Shown: positions 1 through 6,566 of the stretch, one piece after another
Layout: each line of letters begins with the position of its first letter
Position numbering within the stretch: the first letter of the stretch is position 1
NCBI GenBank assembly: GCA_018812885.1
Contig: JAHJCW010000238.1
Span: forward strand, 1-7,492
From: a bacterium
Lineage (GTDB): Bacteria; Fidelibacterota; Marinisomatia; Marinisomatales; JAHJCW01
Length of the DNA: 7,492 bases
Direction: 5' to 3'
Translations under genes and position numbers: made by a program
The notes under the pieces: model-generated
The model's database searches: none
Told to the model about the DNA's origin: nothing
What the model saw: the letters and a program-made list of their open reading frames with translations, nothing else

Positions 1-849
1 GACAAAATTAAAAATATCCATAACGTTAAGCAGGTTAAAAATGACAAATCCGACATAACTGAGCTAATTAAAAATTTGTTAAAAAAACGATTATATAACA
101 TAGTCGTTTCCAAATCAAATAGTGAACAATTAATAGCTGCACAAAAATATCGATGGAGCTCCTTGGGACATTTAGTAACACATATATCTTTACTTATTAT
201 TGTTCTCGGCAGTTTCATATACACCAAAACTGATCGTAATGAATTTCGATATATCATTGCAGATGAGTATTCGGATACCGAATATTTTGAAAACTTTCCC
301 GAATTATTTCAATGGTATTTTAGGGTATCAGACGACGAACATCTAACAATGGTTGTTGACAGTTTTCGCGTGCAATATTATACAGATAATAAAGGTCCTA
401 ATATTTCTGATTTCCGTTCCTATGTTCGTCTATTTGATCATGATGGTAACTTATTAGCCAGACACGAGGTTACTGTTAACAGTCCGCTTATTTATAAACA
501 TGTTTCTATCCATCAATCGGATTATAAACCGCTAATGCGTGAATTTTTTATGAATATACCAAATCGTTCACAGGTAATCGGACGACAGCAAAATGATCAA
601 GAAATGAGACATGATGAAACAAACTGGATTACAGGTTTATCATTACGAGCCAATAAAGGTAAACCAACTATATATTTAGGAATGTCTGTTTCTGTCATTG
701 GACTATTAATGTCTTTCATGTTTTGGCCAAGACATATATGGATAGCAATTAATAAAAAGACGATTACTATTGGTGGAATATCGACTAAAAATAAAATTTC
801 ATTTCAAAAAGAATTAGATAACGTCATTAAAAGGATAAGTAATGAATAA
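1..849 (+). CDS. resB: ResB/Ccs1 cytochrome c maturation protein, C-terminal part (5' end outside window)
   Basis: ResB (Ccs1) is the partner of CcsA in System II cytochrome c maturation. It keeps haem and apocytochrome thiols reduced and helps ligate haem outside the inner membrane. The frame is open from base 1 with no stop, so the TTG at 76 is only the first start-like codon. The true start and the first membrane segments lie upstream; 282 codons are visible. Seen here: a membrane segment at about nt 160-225 with a conserved-type His (codon 181-183) after a WSSLGH-like entry; a long periplasmic domain (nt 230-650) containing the ResB-type stretch MVVDSFRVQYY; then the typical ending, GLSLRANKG, a last membrane helix (about nt 660-730) and a basic cytoplasmic tail. 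The 3' end overlaps the next gene by 8 bp, indicating one operon with the small anchored protein and CcsA. Family assignment is confident; full length cannot be judged. Confidence 0.88.
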   Translation, partial: DKIKNIHNVKQVKNDKSDITELIKNLLKKRLYNIVVSKSNSEQLIAAQKYRWSSLGHLVTHISLLIIVLGSFIYTKTDRNEFRYIIADEYSDTEYFENFPELFQWYFRVSDDEHLTMVVDSFRVQYYTDNKGPNISDFRSYVRLFDHDGNLLARHEVTVNSPLIYKHVSIHQSDYKPLMREFFMNIPNRSQVIGRQQNDQEMRHDETNWITGLSLRANKGKPTIYLGMSVSVIGLLMSFMFWPRHIWIAINKKTITIGGISTKNKISFQKELDNVIKRISNE

Positions 850-1324
850 AAAATTGCTTTTTACACTAGGTATAATCATACTGGTTGTTCTCGGATATTT
901 TGCGTTACAAGATGATACTTCTCAAACAGGAACCAGTCAACCTATTACTATGGAGTCCAATTCAAATACCGGATTAGAACTTGTTAAAGAATCTGCAATT
1001 ATTCCATTTCAACAATCATATTCTATTGATGAAGAATGGAGTTTTATTATTAATCAATTTGAGCCGGATGCAAAAATTGTGGGACAGGGTGTGATCACAT
1101 CAGATTCTGATCTAGAACAAAATCCGGCAATAAAAGTTGATTTTTATAAAAATGGTGAATTAGTACACTATCAAATAGTTTTTAAAGAAATGCCCGGATT
1201 CCATTCTGTAAAACCTAATCAAAAGTATTTATTAGATTTTATTGATTATGAAGGATTCAAAGTATTAGGGGAAAATAATTATTCTATTGAAACTGCAAAT
1301 GTAAAAATATGGAGAATTAAATGA
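842..1324 (+). CDS. Small membrane-anchored protein between resB and ccsA, family not recognised
   Basis: This 160-residue protein has a short basic start (MNKK) and one hydrophobic segment (residues 5-22). A polar, Ser/Thr/Asn-rich linker (about 24-45) and a soluble domain, probably periplasmic, follow (46-160). There are no cysteines, haem motifs or lipobox, so it looks like an anchored protein, not a lipoprotein. The start is supported by AAGGA at 831-835, six bases before the ATG. It overlaps resB by 8 bp and ccsA by 4 bp (ATGA at 1321-1324), so translation is probably coupled across all three genes and a role in cytochrome c maturation is likely by context. The stretch around residues 105-140 (GELVHYQIVFKEMPGFH, then LLDFIDYEGFKVL) reminds me of the late periplasmic part of some ResB proteins. 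It could therefore be a detached ResB-like domain; this is inference only. Confidence 0.8.
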   Translation: MNKKLLFTLGIIILVVLGYFALQDDTSQTGTSQPITMESNSNTGLELVKESAIIPFQQSYSIDEEWSFIINQFEPDAKIVGQGVITSDSDLEQNPAIKVDFYKNGELVHYQIVFKEMPGFHSVKPNQKYLLDFIDYEGFKVLGENNYSIETANVKIWRIK

Positions 1325-2628
1325 CGGAAGGATTATACCAAAACCTTTTCTGGTACACCTTTATTTTTTATCTTGGAGGTTTTCTTGCTTTTGCTATGTA
1401 CTTTTCATTAAAAAAGGATTCTCTTCAGAAAATCGGTACTTTATTATTAGCGCTTGGTCTGCTAATGCAAACAAGCGGATTTGTCGTCAAATGGGGTATT
1501 ATCGGGCAAATCCGTTTTCAAAGTATGTTTGAATTTTTAATGCTGATGTCATGGGCTGGTGTATTATTAATTCTTTATGGCGTTACTAAATATAAAAGTC
1601 CATTATTAGGCATAGTTATTACTCCGATTATTGTTATGCTTAACGCTGCCGCTGCCATGTTAGATAAATCACCGGCAGAGAACTTAATGCCGGCCTTACA
1701 AAGCAATTGGTTAACAATACACATATCGCTTGCAGCGATTGGCGCCGGTGCCTTCGTGATTGCCGGAGCCGTTAGTTTATTTTATCTATTAAGTAATCAC
1801 CAATATAAAACTTATGATAAAAAGGATTTTAACGGATTTTTATCGCTTGCGACTTTGTACCTTGTTTATATACCGCTTGCCTTATTCTTCGTTTTAAAAA
1901 TTGTGGGATTAGCTCCACACCATACCGCCTTTCAGGTAATGTCGAAATTCACCTCTCAGATGGAATATGAAAATGCCCGCACGCTACTTGGTCAATTAGT
2001 AATTGTATTGGGTTTACTATTTGTCCCTGTGCTGGCTGTTACCGGGCATATCTTCAAGAAAAAAGTTACCGACTCCAAAAATACAGGATACGGAGGAGTA
2101 CTATTTGCCATTTTTGCACTAAGCTTTGCCTTATCCAGTTTGACTGTCGGAATTTTAGTCCACAATGATGTTCTTTTAATAACGCCCCAAAGACACCTCG
2201 GAAGTATTTGGCGTTTCTTCGAATTTTTAGGTTCGGCTTATATCATTACATTGATAATATTTCCAATCTTATATTATTTGATATATCGTAAGCTAGGAGC
2301 ATCGATCAATAAAATTCCCGGCAAAATTGATCTATTAGATGAAATTAATTATCGTGCGGTTTCTTTAGGATATCCCCTATATACTGTTGGTGCTCTATTC
2401 GCCGGAGCGATTTGGGCTGAGCAGGCGTGGGGAACTTTCTGGAGTTGGGATCCTAAAGAGGTCGGTTCCTTGTTAGTATGGTTTTTCTATTCAGCAGTAC
2501 TGCATGCGCGCTACAATCGCGATTGGAAAGGAAACCGCTTAGCGATATTATCGATTATTGGAACATCAATGATATTTGTTACATTCTATGGTAACTATTT
2601 CTTTGGTGGTTTACACGCCTACGCTTAG
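1321..2628 (+). CDS. ccsA: CcsA/ResC cytochrome c haem-lyase subunit (WWD family), enlarged
   Basis: This is the integral membrane haem exporter/synthetase subunit of System II, also called ResC, and labelled CcsB in some databases. The WWD signature is clear: W365, W370, then GTFWSWDPKEVG (residues 371-382), presenting haem on the outer face. Candidate haem-ligand histidines are H134 (in LTIHISLAAIGAGAF), H395 (in VLHARYNRDWKGNR) and H432 in the typical GLHAYA C-terminus. The start is supported by GGAG at 1311-1314, six bases before the ATG, which overlaps the previous stop. At 435 residues it is longer than the common CcsA of roughly 270-390. The extra length lies between H134 and the LLDEINYRAVSLGYPLYT segment (about 160-330), which holds about four additional hydrophobic stretches, giving roughly 12 predicted helices. 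The gene is last in the + operon and converges with the multihaem cytochrome gene 23 bp away. Confidence 0.95.
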   Translation: MTEGLYQNLFWYTFIFYLGGFLAFAMYFSLKKDSLQKIGTLLLALGLLMQTSGFVVKWGIIGQIRFQSMFEFLMLMSWAGVLLILYGVTKYKSPLLGIVITPIIVMLNAAAAMLDKSPAENLMPALQSNWLTIHISLAAIGAGAFVIAGAVSLFYLLSNHQYKTYDKKDFNGFLSLATLYLVYIPLALFFVLKIVGLAPHHTAFQVMSKFTSQMEYENARTLLGQLVIVLGLLFVPVLAVTGHIFKKKVTDSKNTGYGGVLFAIFALSFALSSLTVGILVHNDVLLITPQRHLGSIWRFFEFLGSAYIITLIIFPILYYLIYRKLGASINKIPGKIDLLDEINYRAVSLGYPLYTVGALFAGAIWAEQAWGTFWSWDPKEVGSLLVWFFYSAVLHARYNRDWKGNRLAILSIIGTSMIFVTFYGNYFFGGLHAYA

Positions 2629-2651
2629 AAGATAGTAATAATATCACATAA

Positions 2652-3788
2652 TTATTTGCTTAATCTATCTCCCGGTATATATTCGGGATAGTTAATATCA
2701 TCATGACAATTGTCGCAGGTTGGTTCAACTCTGAAATCACGATCTATGTGGCAATTTTCACAATCTTCTTCTTCATGATATTCATTTAAAGTTAAACCGG
2801 TAACGCTGTGGTCAAATGTTCCAACAGCCCAATGAATATGACAATCCGTACAATTGGTTGATGGCCTTACAAAATTGCTAACAGACTGGTGACAATTATT
2901 ACAATCCACATCTTGATGATAATGTCCTAAAACAAATCCAGTTGAAATACTATGATTAAATGCCGGTTTCTCTTTAGTAGAATGGCAAAAATTACAATTA
3001 TCTTCTGTATGGCATTTACCGCAAGTTTCCACATGCTTTACAACTTTCTCTTCACGTTTAACTGTATCATGACAAAGAGAACAGTTATCACCTTTATGAC
3101 AATCAGTACATTTCAATCCAAACAAATCAACATGATCAGTATGGTGGAAAGTAACTACAGGTCCCTGTTTATAAGGTGTTTGATAAACATATTTCTGTTC
3201 AGCTTTAATTAGTGGATGCGGAACTCCAACTATATCTGTTTTATCATAAGTTGACACCCTCTCATCGGATAGTCCAATTTCTTGATGGCAAAATTGGCAA
3301 GCATTTTCATGGCCCCACTCACGATGACAACCCAAACATTGCCTGTGATAAGCTCCTTTTAAACTTGGTTCATTCAAATTCGTAAAATCAGCTTTTTCAT
3401 CATGACATTTATTGCAAGCTGGTATCTCTCCCGATTTATCTGAATAATGATGACAATGAGTACAACCACCACTCATTTCTGACATCGAAGCATGAAGTTT
3501 ATGGGAAAATATTACCGGTTTGTATAATTTTATTAATTTATCAAGAATAACAATATCAGGACCTGCTTCAAACGATTTGTTACTTGAGAATTGTGCCCCA
3601 TGTCGTGCGCATTGCTCAAAACATGGATTAAATCTTGTTGGATTTTCACAAGTATGGCAGGTCCGACAATAGTCATTCATTTGTGAATTTGCCAGCGTGC
3701 GATCTTTGGAATGATTAGGTTTAACTAATTGTCCATTAATTAATGTGGTTGTAAATATAAATGCTGCCAGCATATATAGCTTTTTCAT
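2652..3788 (-). CDS. Secreted 13-haem cytochrome c (class III/c7-like multihaem)
   Basis: The 378-residue protein starts with a Sec signal peptide (MKKLYMLAAFIF, likely cleavage near residue 19-20). It contains 13 CXXCH sites, with first Cys at residues 41, 109, 125, 151, 164, 227, 236, 256, 265, 296, 313, 343 and 358. Many non-motif histidines (for example FSHKLH at 94-99, FHHTDH at 214-219, FNHS at 277-280 and FDHS at 325-328) can serve as distal ligands, suggesting mostly bis-His, low-potential haems for electron transfer. The last four haems lie in two tandem diheme modules. Between haems 1 and 2 an extra cysteine cluster (C47, C56, C60) has no CXXCH pattern. The start lies 3 bp after the HybB-like stop with GGAG upstream, so it is the last gene of the operon. 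Likely role: periplasmic electron acceptor or donor for the FeS/membrane pair, like HmcA, NrfB or CbcS in their complexes. The physiological partner is unknown. No membrane anchor or lipobox is seen. Confidence 0.95.
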   Translation of the reverse strand: MKKLYMLAAFIFTTTLINGQLVKPNHSKDRTLANSQMNDYCRTCHTCENPTRFNPCFEQCARHGAQFSSNKSFEAGPDIVILDKLIKLYKPVIFSHKLHASMSEMSGGCTHCHHYSDKSGEIPACNKCHDEKADFTNLNEPSLKGAYHRQCLGCHREWGHENACQFCHQEIGLSDERVSTYDKTDIVGVPHPLIKAEQKYVYQTPYKQGPVVTFHHTDHVDLFGLKCTDCHKGDNCSLCHDTVKREEKVVKHVETCGKCHTEDNCNFCHSTKEKPAFNHSISTGFVLGHYHQDVDCNNCHQSVSNFVRPSTNCTDCHIHWAVGTFDHSVTGLTLNEYHEEEDCENCHIDRDFRVEPTCDNCHDDINYPEYIPGDRLSK

Positions 3789-3791
3789 TGT

Positions 3792-4997
3792 TTAATTCTC
3801 CATATCCTCAATTACCGGGAAGTTCAAGGCAAAAAATCTGTATAAAAGTATTATAAGCGAAATAAATCCAACTGTAACAGCAATCTCTGTCCAAGCTGGG
3901 AAATATGGCTTATCTACATATAGTGGTGTAAAGCCAATAAGATATACATTAATACGATTAAGTACTACGCCAAATATTACAGAAGCCGCTGCCGTGAACA
4001 ACCAAGTCTGATTATTCCTGTACTTTTCAAACATCAAAATGGTGAATGGTATTGCAATTCCAATTATTATTTCAATCCAATACATAATACTATCTAAACT
4101 GGCAGTAAACAAATATACATAGGTCTCTCTGGTCACCATATCAATCAATTTTGCAGTTAAATAGATTAAAAGTAGAATAGGGATAAACCTCGATAATCGA
4201 CTTAACACCTTTACTTCCGGCTTAAGGTTAAAAGATTTGGAAGCAATTAGTGATTCAAAAATAACCATTGCAAATCCTACAACAAATGCGGATAGCAAAA
4301 ATAATAATGGCAGAATAGGTGTTTGCCACAGTGGATGTACTTTAACAGAAGCAAGAACCATCAATGTCCCTAATGATGATTGATGCATACATGAAAGAAC
4401 TACTCCCAAAATTATAAAGATAGTCATAACTTTTTTTAATGATACATCCAATATTTTCAGAAATCTCTCAAAAAATCCATTAAATGTTTTTAGCATGCCC
4501 GGAAGATTTACTCTTCCCTTAAACCGATCAACAACGATAGGAAGGAACTCAATATATAGTACTGTTAAATAAGATGCTACGCACATACCAACTTCAAACA
4601 AAGCTGAGTTAGGACTCCAATATTTTGGTAATAATATATGCCACATATTATAATACCTTCCAAGATCAGTAAGCACCCCCAAAGCGACAAACGTATAACC
4701 CAATGTCGCCGTCAAAAGAGCCGGTCTTATAACGCTTTTATATCCCTTACCATGCACAATATGTGCAATAAGGGCAGTCATAAAACCACCGGCTGCTAAG
4801 GCTACTCCACAAGCGACATCAACAGCGATCCAAATACCCCATGGATATTGATTATCAAGATTAGTAACAGCCCCAAGACCAAAAATAAATCTCACTAATA
4901 GCGATAATAAACCAACACTGGCTAACAATGTAATGACCCATACTCCTGGTGTAAAAAACCGTGGCTTCTCATATGAAAGTGTGGTTATATTATTCAT
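3792..4997 (-). CDS. HybB/NrfD-type quinone-interacting membrane subunit
   Basis: This 401-residue polytopic membrane protein has about 10 hydrophobic helices (approximately 17-40, 55-80, 91-109, 131-154, 188-206, 228-250, 270-289, 302-322, 331-348 and 369-391). Its length matches HybB (about 390) better than the shorter NrfD. Family hallmarks are visible: VTNLDNQYPWGIWIAVDV with GVALAAGGF (45-72), RPALLTATLGY (91-101), SALFEVGMC (131-139), CMHQSSLGTL (203-212), PLWQTPILPLLFLLSA (222-237) and LNRINV (346-351) followed by FPAW-TEI. These proteins bind menaquinone or ubiquinone without a prosthetic group and pass electrons to or from the attached ferredoxin subunit. It overlaps the FeS gene by 8 bp, a coupling typical of subunits of one complex. 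The start ATG has AAGGAAG upstream. No hydrogenase or molybdoenzyme is encoded beside it, so the catalytic partner, if any, is not in this window. Confidence 0.93.
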   Translation of the reverse strand: MNNITTLSYEKPRFFTPGVWVITLLASVGLLSLLVRFIFGLGAVTNLDNQYPWGIWIAVDVACGVALAAGGFMTALIAHIVHGKGYKSVIRPALLTATLGYTFVALGVLTDLGRYYNMWHILLPKYWSPNSALFEVGMCVASYLTVLYIEFLPIVVDRFKGRVNLPGMLKTFNGFFERFLKILDVSLKKVMTIFIILGVVLSCMHQSSLGTLMVLASVKVHPLWQTPILPLLFLLSAFVVGFAMVIFESLIASKSFNLKPEVKVLSRLSRFIPILLLIYLTAKLIDMVTRETYVYLFTASLDSIMYWIEIIIGIAIPFTILMFEKYRNNQTWLFTAAASVIFGVVLNRINVYLIGFTPLYVDKPYFPAWTEIAVTVGFISLIILLYRFFALNFPVIEDMEN

Positions 4998-5877
4998 TTT
5001 CTTCTTCCTTTTTCATTACTTTCATAATAATACCAAGCAGACTAAATAACATTATTGGTCCCGAAAATCCCTTAAAGATACCGTGCTGAATCGATTCAGT
5101 TAATTCAGCAGGACTATTATCACTCAATTCGGGGAAACCAATTTCATTAAAAGGTTGATTAGATAAATACATCCAAGAAGTACCTCCAACTTCATGTTCA
5201 CCATATACATGGTCAATATATTTATCAGGATTCTTTTTAATCCGCTCATGAGCTACATCAATTAATTCTTCTCTATGCCCAAATATAATGGCTTCCGTAG
5301 GACATACTTCTACACAGGCAGGTAACTGTTCGTTTTCAATAGTCCGTTCAAGGCAAAGAGTACATTTACGAACCTGTGGCGTTAAAACCTTCTCATATTC
5401 ATAAGTCGGTATTTGAAACGGACAGGTAATAATACAATATCGACAACCTATACATGCCGAAGCATTATATGTGACCGGTCCATCAGGATGTTTTCGCAAA
5501 GCCCCTACAATACATGCCGAGACACAAGGAGGATTTTCACAATGCATACATTGAACCTTTACATTCAAAGCCCCACCGTCCAATCCTTTATCGGCATACG
5601 AATTAACAACCGTGTATTTTTCTGAGGTTGGTCTTCTCATCTGTTCAAAGACTGACGTATCTGAGAATGAGTCTAATGGCTGATTTGGTAGATCGTTTGC
5701 TTCGTTACAAGCCCATTCGCATTTGCGACAACCTATACAATATGTTAGATCAGATAAAACTCCAAATCTATCAGGATTCAACTTAGCTTTATCACTTGCT
5801 TTTAAACTCGAAACACCTGCTAAAGTGCCCGAAGCTATAGCTAATGTTTTTAAAAATTCTCTCCGTTCAATTCCCAT
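4990..5877 (-). CDS. HybA-like Tat-exported 4x[4Fe-4S] ferredoxin subunit with C-terminal anchor
   Basis: This periplasmic electron-wiring subunit starts with a Tat signal (RREFLKTLAIASG, residues 5-17). It carries 16 cysteines in four cluster motifs: C47/C50/C53/C57, C110/C113/C118/C122, C142/C145/C148/C152, and C172/C175/C188/C192. The last set has the wider CTLC-x12-CVEVC spacing typical of HybA/NrfC/DmsB-type proteins. A hydrophobic segment near the C-terminus (about 268-286), followed by a Lys/Glu tail, predicts a membrane anchor as in HybA and HmcB. Length (295) is between NrfC (about 220) and HybA (about 330). The start has AGGA upstream and lies 15 bp after the MarR-type gene; the end overlaps the HybB-like gene by 8 bp. 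Expected role: relay electrons between the quinone-interacting membrane subunit and the 13-haem cytochrome. Direction of flow cannot be read from sequence. Confidence 0.94.
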   Translation of the reverse strand: MGIERREFLKTLAIASGTLAGVSSLKASDKAKLNPDRFGVLSDLTYCIGCRKCEWACNEANDLPNQPLDSFSDTSVFEQMRRPTSEKYTVVNSYADKGLDGGALNVKVQCMHCENPPCVSACIVGALRKHPDGPVTYNASACIGCRYCIITCPFQIPTYEYEKVLTPQVRKCTLCLERTIENEQLPACVEVCPTEAIIFGHREELIDVAHERIKKNPDKYIDHVYGEHEVGGTSWMYLSNQPFNEIGFPELSDNSPAELTESIQHGIFKGFSGPIMLFSLLGIIMKVMKKEEENE

Positions 5878-5892
5878 AAATTACTTCCTATT

Positions 5893-6441
5893 TTAGTATT
5901 TCCTAATACACGTTCCCTTTTTTTCTTTAACTACACAATCATCTCCGCAAAACCTATTACATTGGAGACATAAAATGTCTGTGTCTATATCTTTATGTAA
6001 AGTATTACCGATAAATAATTTTAAGTATTCAGCAAATTTTTCTTTGTCTTTTAGGGTATATTGTTTAAATATTTCAACCTGTTTTGAAATCTTAAGCTCA
6101 TTGTATTTTTCGATTATATCTCTTCCCATAGTGGTAATCGATACTTTTGCACTTCTACGATCCGTCTTGGTGAAACGCCTCGTAACAAGCTTAAACTGAA
6201 CTAGCTTATCAATATTTTTTCCGATTGCTGCATTACTAACAGATAGAATACTAGCAAGATCACTCAAATTAAATGGAGTTGAATTTGCCAGCATTTTTAA
6301 TATATAATACTGATTTTTTGTTAGATGTATTGGACTTGCCTCTTCCATAAATTGCTGTTCACAAATATCCGTCACTATAAACGACGAAATTCTGAGTAAT
6401 TCGGAAAGGTTGCGGTCTGCGTCAGATATATTAAACTTCAT
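5893..6441 (-). CDS. MarR-family transcriptional regulator with C-terminal cysteine cluster
   Basis: This is a 182-residue winged-helix regulator. The MarR fold spans roughly residues 10-145, with recognition region DLASILSVSNAAIGKNIDKLV (61-81) and a wing containing RRFTKTDRRSAKVSITTMG (88-106); the DRR wing signature is clear. Beyond the fold it carries an unusual tail (158-178) with five cysteines spaced C-x2-C-x3-C-x3-C-x8-C (C158, C161, C165, C169, C178). A further Cys is at 27. Ordinary MarR proteins of about 140-150 residues lack this tail; it could bind an FeS cluster or zinc, or act as a thiol switch. The gene is first in the four-gene operon, 15 bp ahead of the FeS subunit, so it probably controls that operon and itself. 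The ligand and the sign of regulation (repressor or activator) are unknown. Confidence 0.93.
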   Translation of the reverse strand: MKFNISDADRNLSELLRISSFIVTDICEQQFMEEASPIHLTKNQYYILKMLANSTPFNLSDLASILSVSNAAIGKNIDKLVQFKLVTRRFTKTDRRSAKVSITTMGRDIIEKYNELKISKQVEIFKQYTLKDKEKFAEYLKLFIGNTLHKDIDTDILCLQCNRFCGDDCVVKEKKGTCIRKY

Positions 6442-6510
6442 TTAATTTTAACCTGATTCAATTTACATAAGTGGCAAAATACGGTTCAATAAATATCGTG
6501 AAAAACTGTT
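6442..6510 (-). promoter_or_regulatory. Probable promoter region of the marR-hybA-hybB-multihaem operon
   Basis: This is the only non-coding stretch between the upstream terminator and the MarR-type start codon, so the operon promoter should lie here. On the minus strand a sigma70-like pair TTGAAC (6484-6489) and TAAATT (6460-6465) is separated by 18 bases. A TATTTTG (6475-6481) loosely resembles the Bacteroidota -7 element but is one base short. These assignments are weak because the region is AT-rich; the location of a promoter is more certain than its elements. Confidence 0.35.
6443..6465. promoter_or_regulatory. Imperfect inverted repeat, candidate MarR operator
   Basis: TAATTTTAA (6443-6451) and TTCAATTTA (6457-6465) form an inverted repeat with 7 of 9 matches around a 5-base spacer. 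It sits immediately upstream of the MarR-type start codon and overlaps a possible -10 element. The size and place fit an autoregulatory MarR operator, but AT-rich DNA produces such repeats by chance, so confidence is low. Confidence 0.25.
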
Positions 6511-6542
6511 AAAAAAACAGCTCCCAATCGGAAGCTGTTTTT
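6511..6542 (-). terminator. Rho-independent terminator of the c-b cytochrome gene
   Basis: The hairpin arms AAAAACAGCT (6513-6522) and AGCTGTTTTT (6533-6542) pair perfectly. After one C/A mismatch, two further G-C pairs (6524-6525 with 6530-6531) close on a 4-base loop. Read on the minus strand the stem is followed by a run of seven T residues (complement of 6511-6517). It lies 24 bases after the stop of the b-type cytochrome gene and before the MarR-type gene, so it splits the two minus-strand transcription units. The T run on the + side would also allow function in the other direction, though no + gene is upstream. Confidence 0.85.
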
Positions 6543-6566
6543 AATTTAGGATTAATTTATGACAAC

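Noticed and set aside
76..78. TTG as the start codon of ResB
   Set aside because: The frame is open back to base 1, the first ResB membrane helices would be missing, and no convincing ribosome binding site precedes it.
2637..2656. AATAAT / ATTATT inverted repeat between the convergent genes
   Set aside because: Six A-T pairs only, no G-C content and no T tail; expected by chance in DNA this AT-rich.
2665..2690. Hairpin CTAT..CCCG / CGGGATAG inside the end of the multihaem gene, possibly a terminator for the ccsA operon
   Set aside because: The stem is broken by a two-base bulge, no T run follows on the + strand, and it lies in coding sequence whose ends read well as protein.
2952..3212. Open frame on the + strand opposite the multihaem cytochrome
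   Set aside because: It is antisense to a gene with 13 conserved haem motifs and shows no recognisable protein features of its own.
5413..5625. Open frame on the + strand opposite the FeS subunit gene
   Set aside because: It overlaps the ferredoxin cysteine motifs on the other strand and has no support as a gene.
4990..5877. Naming the FeS and membrane genes as hydrogenase-2 hybA and hybB
   Set aside because: They are HybA/HybB-like by sequence, but no hydrogenase subunit is present and the 13-haem partner points to a different complex, so the gene symbols were withheld.
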